The notes: a model not told the origin generated them from the letters alone. A stretch of DNA of 64,000 bases from Myxococcota bacterium (GCA_028823175.1 JAPKBZ010000001.1:1-64000), one strand, 5' to 3'; counted from the first letter of the stretch, positions 52,311 through 61,782 are shown. A program made the numbers and translations.

Positions 52311-54557
52311 ATGAAAGCAAGCCTCGTCGATGCCACCCGAATGGGTCTGCTGCCGCCGCAGGCGGTCACCGCCGCAGCCCTCTTTTTTGTGATGATTGCG
52401 CTCACGATGCTTGCGGCCGGTTGTGGCGCCCCGCCCTCGATTGAGGATGTCAAAAGCTTGCAGCAGCAGCGGCGCTTCGAAGAGTCGATCGAGCCGCTGA
52501 GACGCCTTTTGCAGGAAGAGGGTGGGCGCGACAATCCCGAGGTGCTCTACTTGTACGGCCGTGCACTGTCCACAACCGGCAGGCACACCCCCGCGCTCTG
52601 GGCTTTCCGCAAGGCAATGGAGGATCCCCTGTACAAGGGGAGGGCTGCGGTCGAGATCGCTGCGGGGGGGCTACGCAGTATGAATTATCCCCTCGCCATC
52701 GAAGGGGCAAACCAGGCCATTGAGGTGGATCCAGAGATGCCGGGGGCCTATGCGATTCGCGCCATGGCGTTGATCAATAGCCGCCAAGACTACGACAAGG
52801 CCCTCGAGGATGCCGACCGGGTATTGGAATTGAAGCCCGAGGATAGCAGTGGCCTTGTGGCCCGGGCCCTTGCGTTGCTCGCCCTCGAGCGCGTGGAGGA
52901 GGCGGGCGAGGCCATCGAGATCGCGGCCGAGCACTTTGAACTCGTCGACATGGGACTGGGACACGACGCGGGCAGATATTGCGCGATTCGCGGGAAATTC
53001 GCGTTCGAGAAGGGAGAACCCGAGCGTGCCGAGGAAATTTACTTGGAGTGCCTTGAGCGCCACCCCGGACACGACGTCTTGGTGAGCGAAATTGTCACGC
53101 TTCTCGACGACAAGGGGGAGATCGACAGGTCCAACGAAATCATTGAGGCGGCGCTCGATTCCAATCCTAGGAACCAGGCTATACGCGTCGCTCTCGCCCG
53201 CCGTTTTGATGTGATCGGCCGGGCCGATCAAGCCGAGGCCTTGCTTGGCGAGGCAACCAAGTTCGAACAGCCCAAGCTAGCCGCCCGGGCGTTTTGGGAC
53301 CTGGCGGCCTTTCAGATTTCCCACGGAAAGACCGAGGAGGGGCTCGCGAGTTTCGAAAAAACCATCGAAATTCGGGGTGAGCGCGACCCCGAGTTGCTCT
53401 TCGCTTACGGCGATGCGTTGGCCGTTGCAGGGAAAGTGGACGAGGTCCTCGCCTTGGCCGAGAGGATGGGATCAGAGCCGCACAAGGAAATGATCAGGGG
53501 TAGGGCGTATTTCGAGCAGGGGGATTATGCCGAGGCGCTCGAACACTTCGATCAGGGGCTGCTTCTGTGGCCGAATAACTTCGTAGTGCGTTACCTCGCA
53601 GGGATCTCCGCCGAGGAAATCGGTGATTTTTCAAGGGCCATCGACGAGTACCGCTACTCCATGCGCGACGGAGCTTCGGGGACGGACTCGCGCTTGCGCC
53701 TCGCCCGGCTCTATTTTGCCGAGGAGGAATACGGTCAGGCGCTGACCGTGCTTCGCCACGATTACCAGAAGACGCCTCCCGAATTTGAAGAGGCGCTGCT
53801 CGAACTCGCTCTGATGGACCGACTTGGGCAGACCGAGGGTTCGGTCCCGGGTCACCTCTCTCATTTTGCCCCGTCCCCCGAGTTTCGAACTCGGGCTTCG
53901 CTGATCTTCATCGAAGGGGCGCGGCATAGAGGGGGGGATGCCGTCGCGGCGGAGATGATTCTCGAGTCGAGCACCCTCGATTTATCGTTGCCCGAGAATC
54001 TGCCAATTCTCAAGAGTCTGGTGCTCGCCCTGCTCGCCAGCAACCAGCCTGAATTCGCCCGGTCGCAGCTGGCCGAGACCCTCGAAGCGAACCCCTCTTC
54101 GGCGGGCCTTCGGGGGCTCGAGGGGCTCGTCCTCGCGGAGTTGGGAGAGGCCTCGGCGGCGAAACTGGCCTATGACCGCGCCCTTGAGTTGGATGCGGAG
54201 GAACCCATGGCGCTTGAGGCTCTTGCCGATGCTCATGTGCAGAGTGGGGACATCGATTCTGCTGTTCAAATCTACGAGAGACTGGCCGAGATCCAGCCGC
54301 GGGATGTTTCGGCTTTGCTGGCGGCGGCAGATGCTCTCTCCGAGGCGAGTCGTGTGGACGAGAGCGCTGCGCTCTTACGCGCAGTTCTCGAGCGCGAGCC
54401 CTACCATAGCGGCGCTGCCCTGCGGCTCGCACGCCTTGAGGCCGAGGCGGGTCGAGCCGAGGCCGCGCGGATCCTGGCGGTGAGGGCCGCTCGTTTCGGC
54501 GGCGGACCCGAAGCCAAGGATTTTCTCAGGGAGCAGATGGCGCTTGATGCTGGCTAG
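52311..54557 (+). CDS. TPR-repeat lipoprotein
   Basis: The 748-residue protein has a lipobox LAAGC with the acceptor Cys38 and about twenty degenerate tetratricopeptide repeats in two blocks (about residues 50-440 and 470-740, e.g. ALELDAEEPMALEALADAH). Such proteins are periplasmic scaffolds, often in envelope or secretion complexes. Its 3' end overlaps the convergent gene at 54526 by 32 bp. The start is the first ATG with a plausible signal. Confidence 0.85.
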   Translation: MKASLVDATRMGLLPPQAVTAAALFFVMIALTMLAAGCGAPPSIEDVKSLQQQRRFEESIEPLRRLLQEEGGRDNPEVLYLYGRALSTTGRHTPALWAFRKAMEDPLYKGRAAVEIAAGGLRSMNYPLAIEGANQAIEVDPEMPGAYAIRAMALINSRQDYDKALEDADRVLELKPEDSSGLVARALALLALERVEEAGEAIEIAAEHFELVDMGLGHDAGRYCAIRGKFAFEKGEPERAEEIYLECLERHPGHDVLVSEIVTLLDDKGEIDRSNEIIEAALDSNPRNQAIRVALARRFDVIGRADQAEALLGEATKFEQPKLAARAFWDLAAFQISHGKTEEGLASFEKTIEIRGERDPELLFAYGDALAVAGKVDEVLALAERMGSEPHKEMIRGRAYFEQGDYAEALEHFDQGLLLWPNNFVVRYLAGISAEEIGDFSRAIDEYRYSMRDGASGTDSRLRLARLYFAEEEYGQALTVLRHDYQKTPPEFEEALLELALMDRLGQTEGSVPGHLSHFAPSPEFRTRASLIFIEGARHRGGDAVAAEMILESSTLDLSLPENLPILKSLVLALLASNQPEFARSQLAETLEANPSSAGLRGLEGLVLAELGEASAAKLAYDRALELDAEEPMALEALADAHVQSGDIDSAVQIYERLAEIQPRDVSALLAAADALSEASRVDESAALLRAVLEREPYHSGAALRLARLEAEAGRAEAARILAVRAARFGGGPEAKDFLREQMALDAG

Positions 54558-55848
54558 GAATCGGGGGGAGCCCCGATTCGCTCTCTACGGGTTGCTTCTT
54601 CCCTCCGCCGAAGAAGCGTTCGTAGTTGGCTCGCATTCCGTCGGGGACCATGGCGATCTTGGCCTTGGTCTTTTCGTCGAAGTCTGACTCGGCGAGCCAA
54701 GCGAGCGCGGCCGGTTCGTCTTGGAGGAGCCAATAGCGCACCGGGTTGCCCACGCCGGGGCTTCTCCGCTCGGAATTTCGGATATTCGCGTCGGCGAAGG
54801 CGACGGCTTCTTCGGGTGATTCCACTGCTATATCCAGGCTATAGAGCGCGAAGGCGGGTTCGGCCCAGCCCGGGTCCTCCTCCCGGCCGGGAAGCGAACG
54901 AATCCAAGCGTGCGCGCCGCTGCGATCGCCTCTGAGCCAGCGGCGAAAGCTCTCCGTGACCCCGTCGTCTCGCTCCTCACCCGGCGGCAGGCTGCCAAGC
55001 CACGCCATGGCGGCCTCCGGGTCGAATTTGGCCCAACGGGTGCCCACCCGGCGGGGAAGCCATCGGCCTTGGCCGCTTCCCATGTGACGCTCGGCGAATT
55101 CGGTAGCCTGCTGGGGGTCGATTTCGGCAAGCGCGCTGGCGAGCCGCTGGAAGGCGTTATTTTGCGACCCTTCGGGGAGCGCCTCGGCCCAGGCAATCGC
55201 TCCCTCGGCGCCCAGGCGACGAACCCTGCGACGCAGGGTCGCGGTGGTTGCCCTCTGGGCGTGGGGCCCGCTCATTTTCATCAGCAGGTTGTCGAGGCCC
55301 GGTTTGCCCGACTCCTCCCAACCCACGACAAGAGCGTAGACATAGGGGGCCAGGGGATGTTCGCCCGTATTGTAGGGACCGACGACCTCGTAGGCCCGCT
55401 CGGGGTCGATTCGGGCCCATTCACGGATCACCGCGCCGACGACGGTGGGAACGCGCGCCTCCCAGTTGCGCCGGGTCCATTGAAAAGCTCCCTCGGGGTC
55501 GAAACGGGTCCACCACTGGGCGACGAGAACGATTTCGGGGTCGCCGGCTTGGAAAAGTACGGTCTCGTAAGCGTGGAGAACCGCGTCGAGGTGCGAGGAG
55601 TCGAGCTCGCCGAAGATTTCGGCGAGCACTCGAACTCGCTCGATGGGGTCGGGGATGAGCAGAACGTCGCGGATTTCTCCGGCCATGCCGGGGAATTCCA
55701 AGTCTTGGGTTTCCTCGACCATCCTCGCCAGGCGGTCAGCTTCGAGCCCCTCGGCGAGCCCCTCGGCCTGGCCCCGCTCGTAGGCGAGTTGATAGGAAAC
55801 CCCCGAGGCGATGATGGCGACTACGAGCCCGATAAGAATTGTTTTCAT
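54526..55848 (-). CDS. Membrane-anchored helical-repeat protein
   Basis: The 440-residue protein starts with an uncleaved anchor (ILIGLVVAIIASGVSYQLAYERG) followed by periplasmic helical repeats. A Trp-Ala-x2-Asp-Pro-x-x-Ala pattern recurs about five times (WTRFDPEGAFQWT, WARIDPERAYEVV, WAKFDPEAAMAWL), like Verrucomicrobia-type repeats of unknown role. It overlaps the TPR lipoprotein gene by 32 bp at their 3' ends and is likely a partner in the envelope. Confidence 0.7.
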   Translation of the reverse strand: MKTILIGLVVAIIASGVSYQLAYERGQAEGLAEGLEADRLARMVEETQDLEFPGMAGEIRDVLLIPDPIERVRVLAEIFGELDSSHLDAVLHAYETVLFQAGDPEIVLVAQWWTRFDPEGAFQWTRRNWEARVPTVVGAVIREWARIDPERAYEVVGPYNTGEHPLAPYVYALVVGWEESGKPGLDNLLMKMSGPHAQRATTATLRRRVRRLGAEGAIAWAEALPEGSQNNAFQRLASALAEIDPQQATEFAERHMGSGQGRWLPRRVGTRWAKFDPEAAMAWLGSLPPGEERDDGVTESFRRWLRGDRSGAHAWIRSLPGREEDPGWAEPAFALYSLDIAVESPEEAVAFADANIRNSERRSPGVGNPVRYWLLQDEPAALAWLAESDFDEKTKAKIAMVPDGMRANYERFFGGGKKQPVESESGLPPIPSQHQAPSAP

Positions 55849-56276
55849 GGCGCCGAACCTTAGCCCGACGAGGGCAGGATCGTCGAGCTTCGGGCGCGTG
55901 TGGCTCTCGGACCCTTTTTTTGCTCCTCCCCCCTCTCCCTCCCCCCACCCACCCCGGGGGGCGGAGGGGGGGGGTGCCCATTGAGTTTCCGGTCGCTCGC
56001 CCGGTTCACGTCAACGAATTGACGGGTCCGGCTCGGAAATCCAGCGCTGCGGGGCCATTCTCCGAGGTTCAGAAGCGCCTGAGGGCTATTGGCTCAGTCT
56101 GCCGCGCTGGTGTATTTTGCACCACCCGGGGCTCAGTCTCATTCAAGTCCTTGTATTCAAAGACATTTCCGCACGCTCGGGCGAATCTTCAAGCGGGCCG
56201 AGCGAATTTTGGTGCAGGCTGCGCCGTTCTCACGGAGTTGCCTATGGTCTCAGCAGACGCCTAAAAGCCTGTTTTT
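55849..56276. other. Non-coding region upstream of the surface-protein promoter
   Basis: About 430 bp with no supportable gene. It starts with long C and G runs at 55925-55975 (see the G-quadruplex entry). The 56000-56270 part shows no recognised motif. Confidence 0.5.
55928..55955 (-). other. G-quadruplex-type motif (minus strand)
   Basis: On the minus strand this reads G4-T-G3-T-G6-A-G3-AGA-G6, five tracts with loops of 1-3 nt, well above the canonical G4 threshold. It lies upstream of the repeat-protein gene's start, about 80 bp away. Confidence 0.5.
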
Positions 56277-56298
56277 CCAAGTCTTTACTAAGACTTGG
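56277..56298. promoter_or_regulatory. 8-bp inverted repeat upstream of sigma-54-like promoter
   Basis: CCAAGTCT pairs with AGACTTGG around TTACTA. It sits 16 bp upstream of the -24/-12 element and may bind a regulator. Enhancer proteins usually bind farther away, so a repressor or a hairpin is also possible. Confidence 0.45.
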
Positions 56299-56313
56299 GC
56301 ATTTATCAGCCGA

Positions 56314-56329
56314 TGGCCCCAATGTTGCA
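56314..56329 (+). promoter_or_regulatory. Candidate sigma-54 (-24/-12) promoter
   Basis: TGGCCCCAATGTTGCA matches the sigma-54 consensus TGGCACG-N4-TTGCA with the correct spacing between the GG and GC dinucleotides; differences are at positions 5 and 7 (C for A, C for G). The expected transcription start is near 56340, about 73 bp before the ATG at 56413. No sigma-54 activator is seen nearby. Confidence 0.55.
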
Positions 56330-56344
56330 TTTATATCGGGACAC

Positions 56345-56384
56345 CTTGGCTCTTTTGAAAATTGAGAATTTTGGAAGCGCCAAG
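56345..56384 (+). other. Nested hairpin in the 5' UTR
   Basis: CTTGGC (56345-56350) pairs with GCCAAG (56379-56384), and within it AAAATT (56358-56363) pairs with AATTTT (56367-56372). It falls in the predicted 5' UTR of the surface-protein gene, 28 bp before the ATG, and could affect translation. Confidence 0.45.
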
Positions 56385-56412
56385 CAACTCTAAGCTCAAG
56401 GAGCAAAATACA

Positions 56413-57792
56413 ATGAAGTTCATCAAGGGACTGAATGGATTGAAGGTGGCCGCGTTGGCCGCTGCCGCAGTTCTGACCGTGGCGGTCGGGGCCCAGGCGA
56501 GAACGCTGAATATGTCGGGTGAGTGGTTTCAGAATCGTGGCCAGTTGGTCGATATCCCGATCAACGGCGGCGTGGTTTTTTGTGGTTTCGGCGGTGTGGG
56601 TGAGCCGATCGGAGTCGGTGGCTGTCTCGGCAACAAGCCGGGCGTGAATGCGACCGGCATGGCCGTCGGCCAGGTGATGTTCAAGGCGGTCAATGGCGGC
56701 GTTCCGGCGGCGGCTCAGGCAGCGAATGTCAACGGAGGCGCTCCCGCTTCGTTTACCGTTCCCCCGCACGCATTTCTACAGCAACTTCCCAAGCAGGTCG
56801 TGGCGCTGCCCATCAATCTGACGGTGCAGCAGTTGGCGACGACGATGGTTTTTAACGCTCCCGGAACCTCGATGTCTTCGGGCCTGAGTTCGATGAATTG
56901 GCAGGCTCATTTCGCGGCCAACGCTCACTCCAACGATCCCGGTCAGTCGGCTCGTTTGGCTAAGAACTTCGCATGGTGCCCCGGCGTGGGCGGTCCTGCG
57001 TGTGCCGCTCCGAACTTGGCAACGGGCGGAGTCGCTGGCTACAACGGGATGATCAGCTACACGAATTCAAACCCGAATGCCTTCGGCGGCACCATGGCAA
57101 TGATGTCAGCGGCGGGTGGCTACGTCTCCTTGGCCCTCGACAAGACGCTCTTTGGTTTTCCCGCCGGCCTGTCTCTCGCTATGGCGCACCAGATTTTTGG
57201 TGATCCCAGCAACACGACGATCTTCCGACCGCAGTGGATGGGGCTCGGGTATGCGGCGACAAGGACCAACGCCTTCGCCGCTGCGCCTGTCTACAATAGC
57301 TTTGGGACTAACACGCCCTGCGCAGCGAACGTTCTGCCCCCGTCTCCTATCGGTTGTTCGCAGATCACTACCCAGGGGCCGCAGATAACCTTTCCGACAA
57401 TCCCGACGCCGGGCGTGGGTACGATCATGAACTTCCCGCTCTCGCTCCCGGGTGATTCCAACATCAACTTTGGTTTCCCCTGGACGACTGGGACGGTCAC
57501 GGCGATTCACACGGGCATCACGGGCATGGGTGCTGCGTCGAGCGAGACCCTGAGCGCCATGGGCTACGACAACCGCACAGGGGCCGGTAACGGTCGAATT
57601 GTCATGGTGTCGGGTGGCGTTTCTCACCGCATGTTGTCGGGAAAGAACTTCACCGCTCTCGACGCGGTTCGCCTCGACTTCACCAGCCCCGTGCCGGCCA
57701 TGTCGGCTCCGGCGATTGGTGCTGTCGTGACCCTGATGCTTCTGGCGGGCGGCTACATGGCCCGGCGGACCTTCGCGGGTAGCCAGTCCTAG
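56413..57792 (+). CDS. Secreted protein with VPxxS-type C-terminal sorting tail
   Basis: The 459-residue protein has a signal peptide (LKVAALAAAAVLTVAVGAQA), a long Gly/Asn/Thr-rich beta region with several Cys, and a tripartite C-terminus: PVPAMSAPAIG, a hydrophobic stretch at about residues 434-449, then Arg451-Arg452. This resembles exosortase-processed PEP-CTERM and IPTL-CTERM tails. Such proteins are sent to the surface or into extracellular polymer, and polysaccharide genes follow. GGAG precedes the ATG. A sigma-54-like promoter lies upstream and a strong terminator downstream. Confidence 0.75.
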   Translation: MKFIKGLNGLKVAALAAAAVLTVAVGAQARTLNMSGEWFQNRGQLVDIPINGGVVFCGFGGVGEPIGVGGCLGNKPGVNATGMAVGQVMFKAVNGGVPAAAQAANVNGGAPASFTVPPHAFLQQLPKQVVALPINLTVQQLATTMVFNAPGTSMSSGLSSMNWQAHFAANAHSNDPGQSARLAKNFAWCPGVGGPACAAPNLATGGVAGYNGMISYTNSNPNAFGGTMAMMSAAGGYVSLALDKTLFGFPAGLSLAMAHQIFGDPSNTTIFRPQWMGLGYAATRTNAFAAAPVYNSFGTNTPCAANVLPPSPIGCSQITTQGPQITFPTIPTPGVGTIMNFPLSLPGDSNINFGFPWTTGTVTAIHTGITGMGAASSETLSAMGYDNRTGAGNGRIVMVSGGVSHRMLSGKNFTALDAVRLDFTSPVPAMSAPAIGAVVTLMLLAGGYMARRTFAGSQS

Positions 57793-57841
57793 CGCTTCAT
57801 TTCCATCGTTAGACACGAGAGTATGCTCCTATGAGCGGAGT

Positions 57842-57879
57842 CGCCGCCTGGCCCTTGGGTCAGGCGGCGTTTCTCTTTT
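57842..57879 (+). terminator. Rho-independent terminator
   Basis: CGCCGCCTG pairs with CAGGCGGCG around a 10-nt loop and is followed directly by TTTCTCTTTT. It lies 50 bp after the stop of the surface-protein gene and is the clearest terminator in the window. Confidence 0.92.
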
Positions 57880-58027
57880 GAGCGCCTCTTTTGCGCGCCT
57901 GGCGCTTCGGGCCCGGCCGACTCAGGGCCGAGCGGCGGCGCGGCCAACCGATTTCCCGGCGCCTTGTCTTGAGCTAGATTCGGGCCGCACGAAAAATGAG
58001 CGAAACGCTTGCGGGGGGATGGGTTCG

Positions 58028-58360
58028 ATGCGACGAATGCGTGAGATGACCAAGAGGCGCGCTGTCCGCTGTTTTCTTGCCGCCACCCTGGCCGCGGGGC
58101 TCTCGGTATCCGCGGGGAACTCAGCCCTCGCCGAGGATGCGAGGGCAGAACCCGGGGCAACGGGCCCCGATCTGACCGCCAAGATCGTGGATGCGACCCT
58201 CCTGCGCCCCCTCGGACTGCTTTCGACCGTGGCGGGTGCCGGCTTCTTCGTGGTCTCCCTCCCCATCACCATCGCGGCGGAGCAGGTGGGTACGGCTCGG
58301 GAAGTCCTGGTCGAGACCCCCTACGAAAACACCTTCGAGCGTCCCCTGGGCAGGATCTAG
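58028..58360 (+). CDS. Small conserved membrane protein
   Basis: The 110-residue product has a signal peptide-like start (FLAATLAAGLSVSAGNSALA), then one hydrophobic segment in LRPLGLLSTVAGAGFFVVSLPITIAA and a short tail with TFERPLG. The LRPLGL...SLP...RPLG pattern recurs in small proteins of unknown function in other proteobacteria. ATG 58028, with a GGGGGG run 10 bp before it, is preferred over in-frame ATG 58019. Function unknown. Confidence 0.65.
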   Translation: MRRMREMTKRRAVRCFLAATLAAGLSVSAGNSALAEDARAEPGATGPDLTAKIVDATLLRPLGLLSTVAGAGFFVVSLPITIAAEQVGTAREVLVETPYENTFERPLGRI

Positions 58361-58683
58361 CGCCCTCAACGCCTCCTCTCTCCTCGCCTCTCTCCTCGCC
58401 TCCTCCTCGCCTCCTCGCCCGACACTCCGTCCAACACTCCGCTCGGCCTTCGGTGTGCGTTCGGCCGGCTCGTCCGGGGGTGACGGACGGTTGCCGCCGT
58501 CAGGCTTTGCTAGCTTTGGGTTCGGGGGCAGCCCCGAGGGGCGACGGGATGGTGATCCGGCTGCGGGATCGCGGGCGCGCGAAAGCGCGGAAACGGCTTC
58601 AGTTTCGGCGGCTTATGGTCGTTCCATTCTGGGTGAGCGACGGCCTGAGTGGGCCGAGACAAGTACGGAAGAGGGGGCCTTGA
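58361..58683. other. CT-rich intergenic region with imperfect repeats
   Basis: 323 bp with no supported gene. From 58371 to about 58425 there is a degenerate TCCTCGCCTC repeat. A frame crossing this region (58191-58829) is Ser/Pro/Arg-rich with no domain and looks non-coding. The promoter for the next gene is likely here. Confidence 0.5.
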
Positions 58684-59946
58684 GTGCCTCTACGATGGAG
58701 AGCGGATTTGGCCGAGGCCTTCCCATCAGAATCGATGTTGCCGGAGACCAGCACCCGAGGCCTATCCGGCGCTTTCGAGGCCGCCTGGTTCATCTATTTC
58801 TTGACCGGAATTTACGCGGTGGTCGATGAGTACCTGCCCGTCCCGAGTTTTTATCTCGTGGTTGGCGTCTTCCTCCTCTACTTCGCCCTGGCGCGCCCCA
58901 TGCATTTGGCCGAGGTCGCGTTGAAGCCCGTTTTTTGGGTCTGGTCTCTGACCATGCTGATCCCGCTTCTGCTCTATTTCTCTGGGGGGTCTGGGAACCC
59001 GTTCGCCTGGTCCTCGGCCACCCTTCGTACCACCGTCTTCGCCGCGTTTGCGGGTTCGGCCGTCCTCCTCTCCGGCCCAGGAGGCGCCCAGACCCTAAGA
59101 ACGTCTGCGCGGGTAGCCCTCGCGACGGCGGTGCTGCTGAGCTTCGCAGATCTCGTTTTTGAAAATCCCTACAACCGCTCTGAGGGGACGGGTCGAACCT
59201 CCGGTCTCTACGCGGATGCGAATACATCGGCGGCGGCGATCGGTGCTCTGCTGCTCCTTGCGGTCGATGTCACCAAACAGACTTTCAAGGGGATGCTGGT
59301 GGTCGGCGTTGCTGTTCTCGCCATCATCTCTACCCAGAGTCGATCAGGCATTGGCTTTGCCGCCCTGCTCCTCGCCGCCTACCTCTTCCTGCCGAGGGGG
59401 CCCGGCACTCTGTCGGGTGCCGCCCGTGTGGTCATTGGCCTGGTGGGGCTTGTCTTCATCGTCGGGTTGGTTCTGGTAACCCCTTTATTGATTGACATCG
59501 ATACGTCCGAGGCTTGGCGCTTTCGATCGCTTCTGACCCTGGACTTCGACGACGGATCTTCTCAGGGAAGGGTTGTGAGATTTCAGTTTGCCCTCTCTCA
59601 ATTCCTGGACAATTTCTGGTCCGGCCGAGGGCTCGGCTCTCCTCGTTTCTACGGGATTTTTTCGCATAACGCCTTCCTGGAAGTCGCCGTCGAGTACGGA
59701 ATTGTGGGCCTTATGATCTTCATTTTCCTGATCGGAAACGCCTTTTTTCGCTGCCTTCGTTTCGGTATCCGAAAGAGCTGGACACCGTTTCTGATTGCCA
59801 GCGAGGTCGTCTACTACAGCTTCTTCTCGCATACGGTGCCGCAGTTGCCGATTTTCGCCGTCTTTTTCGCTGGAGTTCTTGTCGGCACATTTTTTGAGAA
59901 GCCCGACCCCGATGATTCTTTGGCCACCCCAGGAGTCCCGGCTTGA
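58684..59946 (+). CDS. O-antigen ligase / polymerase (Wzy/WaaL-like)
   Basis: The 420-residue, roughly twelve-helix membrane protein has the O-antigen-ligase-family core: ADANTSAAAIGAL, the STQSRSGIGFAALLLAAYLF helix and a periplasmic loop ending SHNAFLEVAVEYGIVGL. It probably polymerises or ligates an undecaprenyl-linked glycan. The start is a GTG with AGGGGG just upstream; ATG 58735 is an alternative. It opens the polysaccharide block, followed 88 bp later by the sulfotransferase. Confidence 0.88.
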   Translation: MPLRWRADLAEAFPSESMLPETSTRGLSGAFEAAWFIYFLTGIYAVVDEYLPVPSFYLVVGVFLLYFALARPMHLAEVALKPVFWVWSLTMLIPLLLYFSGGSGNPFAWSSATLRTTVFAAFAGSAVLLSGPGGAQTLRTSARVALATAVLLSFADLVFENPYNRSEGTGRTSGLYADANTSAAAIGALLLLAVDVTKQTFKGMLVVGVAVLAIISTQSRSGIGFAALLLAAYLFLPRGPGTLSGAARVVIGLVGLVFIVGLVLVTPLLIDIDTSEAWRFRSLLTLDFDDGSSQGRVVRFQFALSQFLDNFWSGRGLGSPRFYGIFSHNAFLEVAVEYGIVGLMIFIFLIGNAFFRCLRFGIRKSWTPFLIASEVVYYSFFSHTVPQLPIFAVFFAGVLVGTFFEKPDPDDSLATPGVPA

Positions 59947-60034
59947 CGCTGCCGGGTTCGCGCCGCCACGACTCTCGGGCGGTCTCACGAGAGGGCTGGG
60001 CAGGGTGGCGTGGCTTGGAGGCTTCGCCCCTCTC

Positions 60035-60778
60035 ATGATTTACGTCATTCTCGGCATGCATAAATCGGGGACTACGCTGGTATCCCAGCTTCTCCATCGC
60101 TCCGGAATCGATATGGGCGAAGATTTCGAGAATGGGAAGAGCTACGACCAGGGCAACCAATGGGAGCGCCGGGAAGCTTTTCTGATCAACCTGGGCTTGG
60201 TCGGCTGTCGTGAGGAGGATTATTTTAGTCTCGATCACTACCGCGAAGTTGAATCCCCGCTGCAGCCAGCCCAGGAAAAGGCGATGCGCGCGATGCTTGA
60301 TTCTATGGGAGCGGCGAGCGGCTCCTGGGGGTTCAAAGAACCGTTGACCTGCTTGACGTATAAGCAGTGGCGGCAGGTGCTTCCTCCGCACCGGGTGATC
60401 GGCGTCTACAGGAACCCAGCCGAGGTGATCAATCACTATCGTCGCCCGTTTCGCTGGCGTCCCCTTCACGATCTCACTGTAGCTTGGCGGGCTCTTCGGG
60501 CCTGGTCGAATTATAATCGAGGCATGCTGAGAGCCGTAGAGGGGCTGGGTGCGGACGCCCTTTTGGTTCGCTACGAAGATCTAATGACGGGCGAGTCCGA
60601 TTATTCGAAACTCCAAGAGTTCGTTGAGAAACCCCTAGTCGACGTCCGCAGCCCCGCGCAGTATCGTGCTCGTGCTCGCTACCCGTTCTTTGGGGTTCTC
60701 GATCGAGCCGCCGGGATCGCTTCGGGGGAGAGGCCTTCCAGGGTTTTCGAGGAATTGGAGGCAATGGGGAAGAGATGA
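60035..60778 (+). CDS. Sulfotransferase-family protein
   Basis: The 247-residue protein starts [20 protein letters not shown], giving the 5'-phosphosulfate loop [22 protein letters not shown] gives the 3'-phosphate-binding Arg and Asn region. It probably transfers sulfate from PAPS to a glycan or other acceptor. A longer in-frame start at 59795 would overlap the O-antigen-ligase gene. Its stop overlaps the epimerase ATG by 4 bp (ATGA at 60775-60778), so the two are translationally coupled. Confidence 0.85.
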   Translation: MIYVILGMHKSGTTLVSQLLHRSGIDMGEDFENGKSYDQGNQWERREAFLINLGLVGCREEDYFSLDHYREVESPLQPAQEKAMRAMLDSMGAASGSWGFKEPLTCLTYKQWRQVLPPHRVIGVYRNPAEVINHYRRPFRWRPLHDLTVAWRALRAWSNYNRGMLRAVEGLGADALLVRYEDLMTGESDYSKLQEFVEKPLVDVRSPAQYRARARYPFFGVLDRAAGIASGERPSRVFEELEAMGKR

Positions 60779-61782
60779 AAGTTCTCGTGACAGGCACCGC
60801 GGGTTTTATCGGTTCCGCGCTCGCTCACTATCTGCTTGAGCGCGGCGATGAGGTCATTGGGGTCGATAACCTCAACGACTATTACGACGTCCGCCTGAAA
60901 CATTCGCGACTAGAACGCCTTGCCCATCATTCGGGCTTCGTGGACCTTCGCTTCGATATCGAAAACGCGGAAGCACTGTCCAAGGCCTTCTCCGATCATC
61001 GGCCGGATCGGGTGGTGAACTTGGCCGCCCAGGCGGGGGTTCGGTACTCATTGGAGAATCCCCAAGCCTATGTTTCTGCGAACCTGGTGGGGTTCGTCAA
61101 TATTCTCGAGGCCTGCAGGTACAACGAGGTGGAGCATCTCGTCTATGCATCGAGTAGCTCGGTTTATGGCGCCAATACCCATGTTCCTTTTTCGGTGCAC
61201 GACAATGTAGACCACCCGATCAGCTTGTACGCAGCCTCGAAGAAGGCCAATGAGCTGATGGCGCATACCTATAGTCACCTTTTCGGGCTCCCCACGACGG
61301 GGCTTCGATTCTTTACGGTGTACGGTCCCTGGGGACGCCCGGATATGTCGCTGTTCCTATTTACCCGAAAAATTCTCGCGGGCGAGCCCATCGACGTATT
61401 CAACTATGGAAATCATCGGCGCGATTTCACCTATATTGACGACATCGTCGAAGGCGTCGTGCGAACCCTTGACCAGGTGGCGTCTCCAAACCCTGAATGG
61501 TCAAGCGATCAGCCCGACTCGGCGACGAGCCTGGCTCCGTATCGGCTCTACAATATCGGAAGCAATAACCCAGTCGAACTTCTCCGCTTTATCGAGTTGA
61601 TCGAGGAAAATCTGGGGCTCAAGGCAGAGAAGAACCTTCTGCCCTTGCAGCCTGGCGACGTTCCGGAGACCGTTGCGGACGTCGATGCCCTGGTCGAGGA
61701 TGTTGGTTATAAGCCCGCAACACCGGTTGAGGTGGGAATCTCAAGATTCATCGAATGGTACCGGGACTATTACGGGGTCTAG
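60775..61782 (+). CDS. UDP-glucuronate 4-epimerase-like NAD-dependent epimerase
   Basis: The 335-residue extended SDR has the Rossmann loop GTAGFIGS (residues 7-14), the [20 protein letters not shown] segment typical of UDP-glucuronate 4-epimerases, [14 protein letters not shown] and the catalytic YAASKKANE. It converts UDP-glucuronate to UDP-galacturonate for capsule or O-antigen; related C4-epimerases are the alternative. It is coupled to the sulfotransferase gene and 46 bp before a deacetylase gene. Confidence 0.92.
   Translation: MKVLVTGTAGFIGSALAHYLLERGDEVIGVDNLNDYYDVRLKHSRLERLAHHSGFVDLRFDIENAEALSKAFSDHRPDRVVNLAAQAGVRYSLENPQAYVSANLVGFVNILEACRYNEVEHLVYASSSSVYGANTHVPFSVHDNVDHPISLYAASKKANELMAHTYSHLFGLPTTGLRFFTVYGPWGRPDMSLFLFTRKILAGEPIDVFNYGNHRRDFTYIDDIVEGVVRTLDQVASPNPEWSSDQPDSATSLAPYRLYNIGSNNPVELLRFIELIEENLGLKAEKNLLPLQPGDVPETVADVDALVEDVGYKPATPVEVGISRFIEWYRDYYGV

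Noticed and set aside
58191-58829. 212-residue frame between the small membrane protein and the O-antigen ligase
   Set aside because: Ser/Pro/Arg-rich over a CT repeat, and overlaps two better-supported frames.
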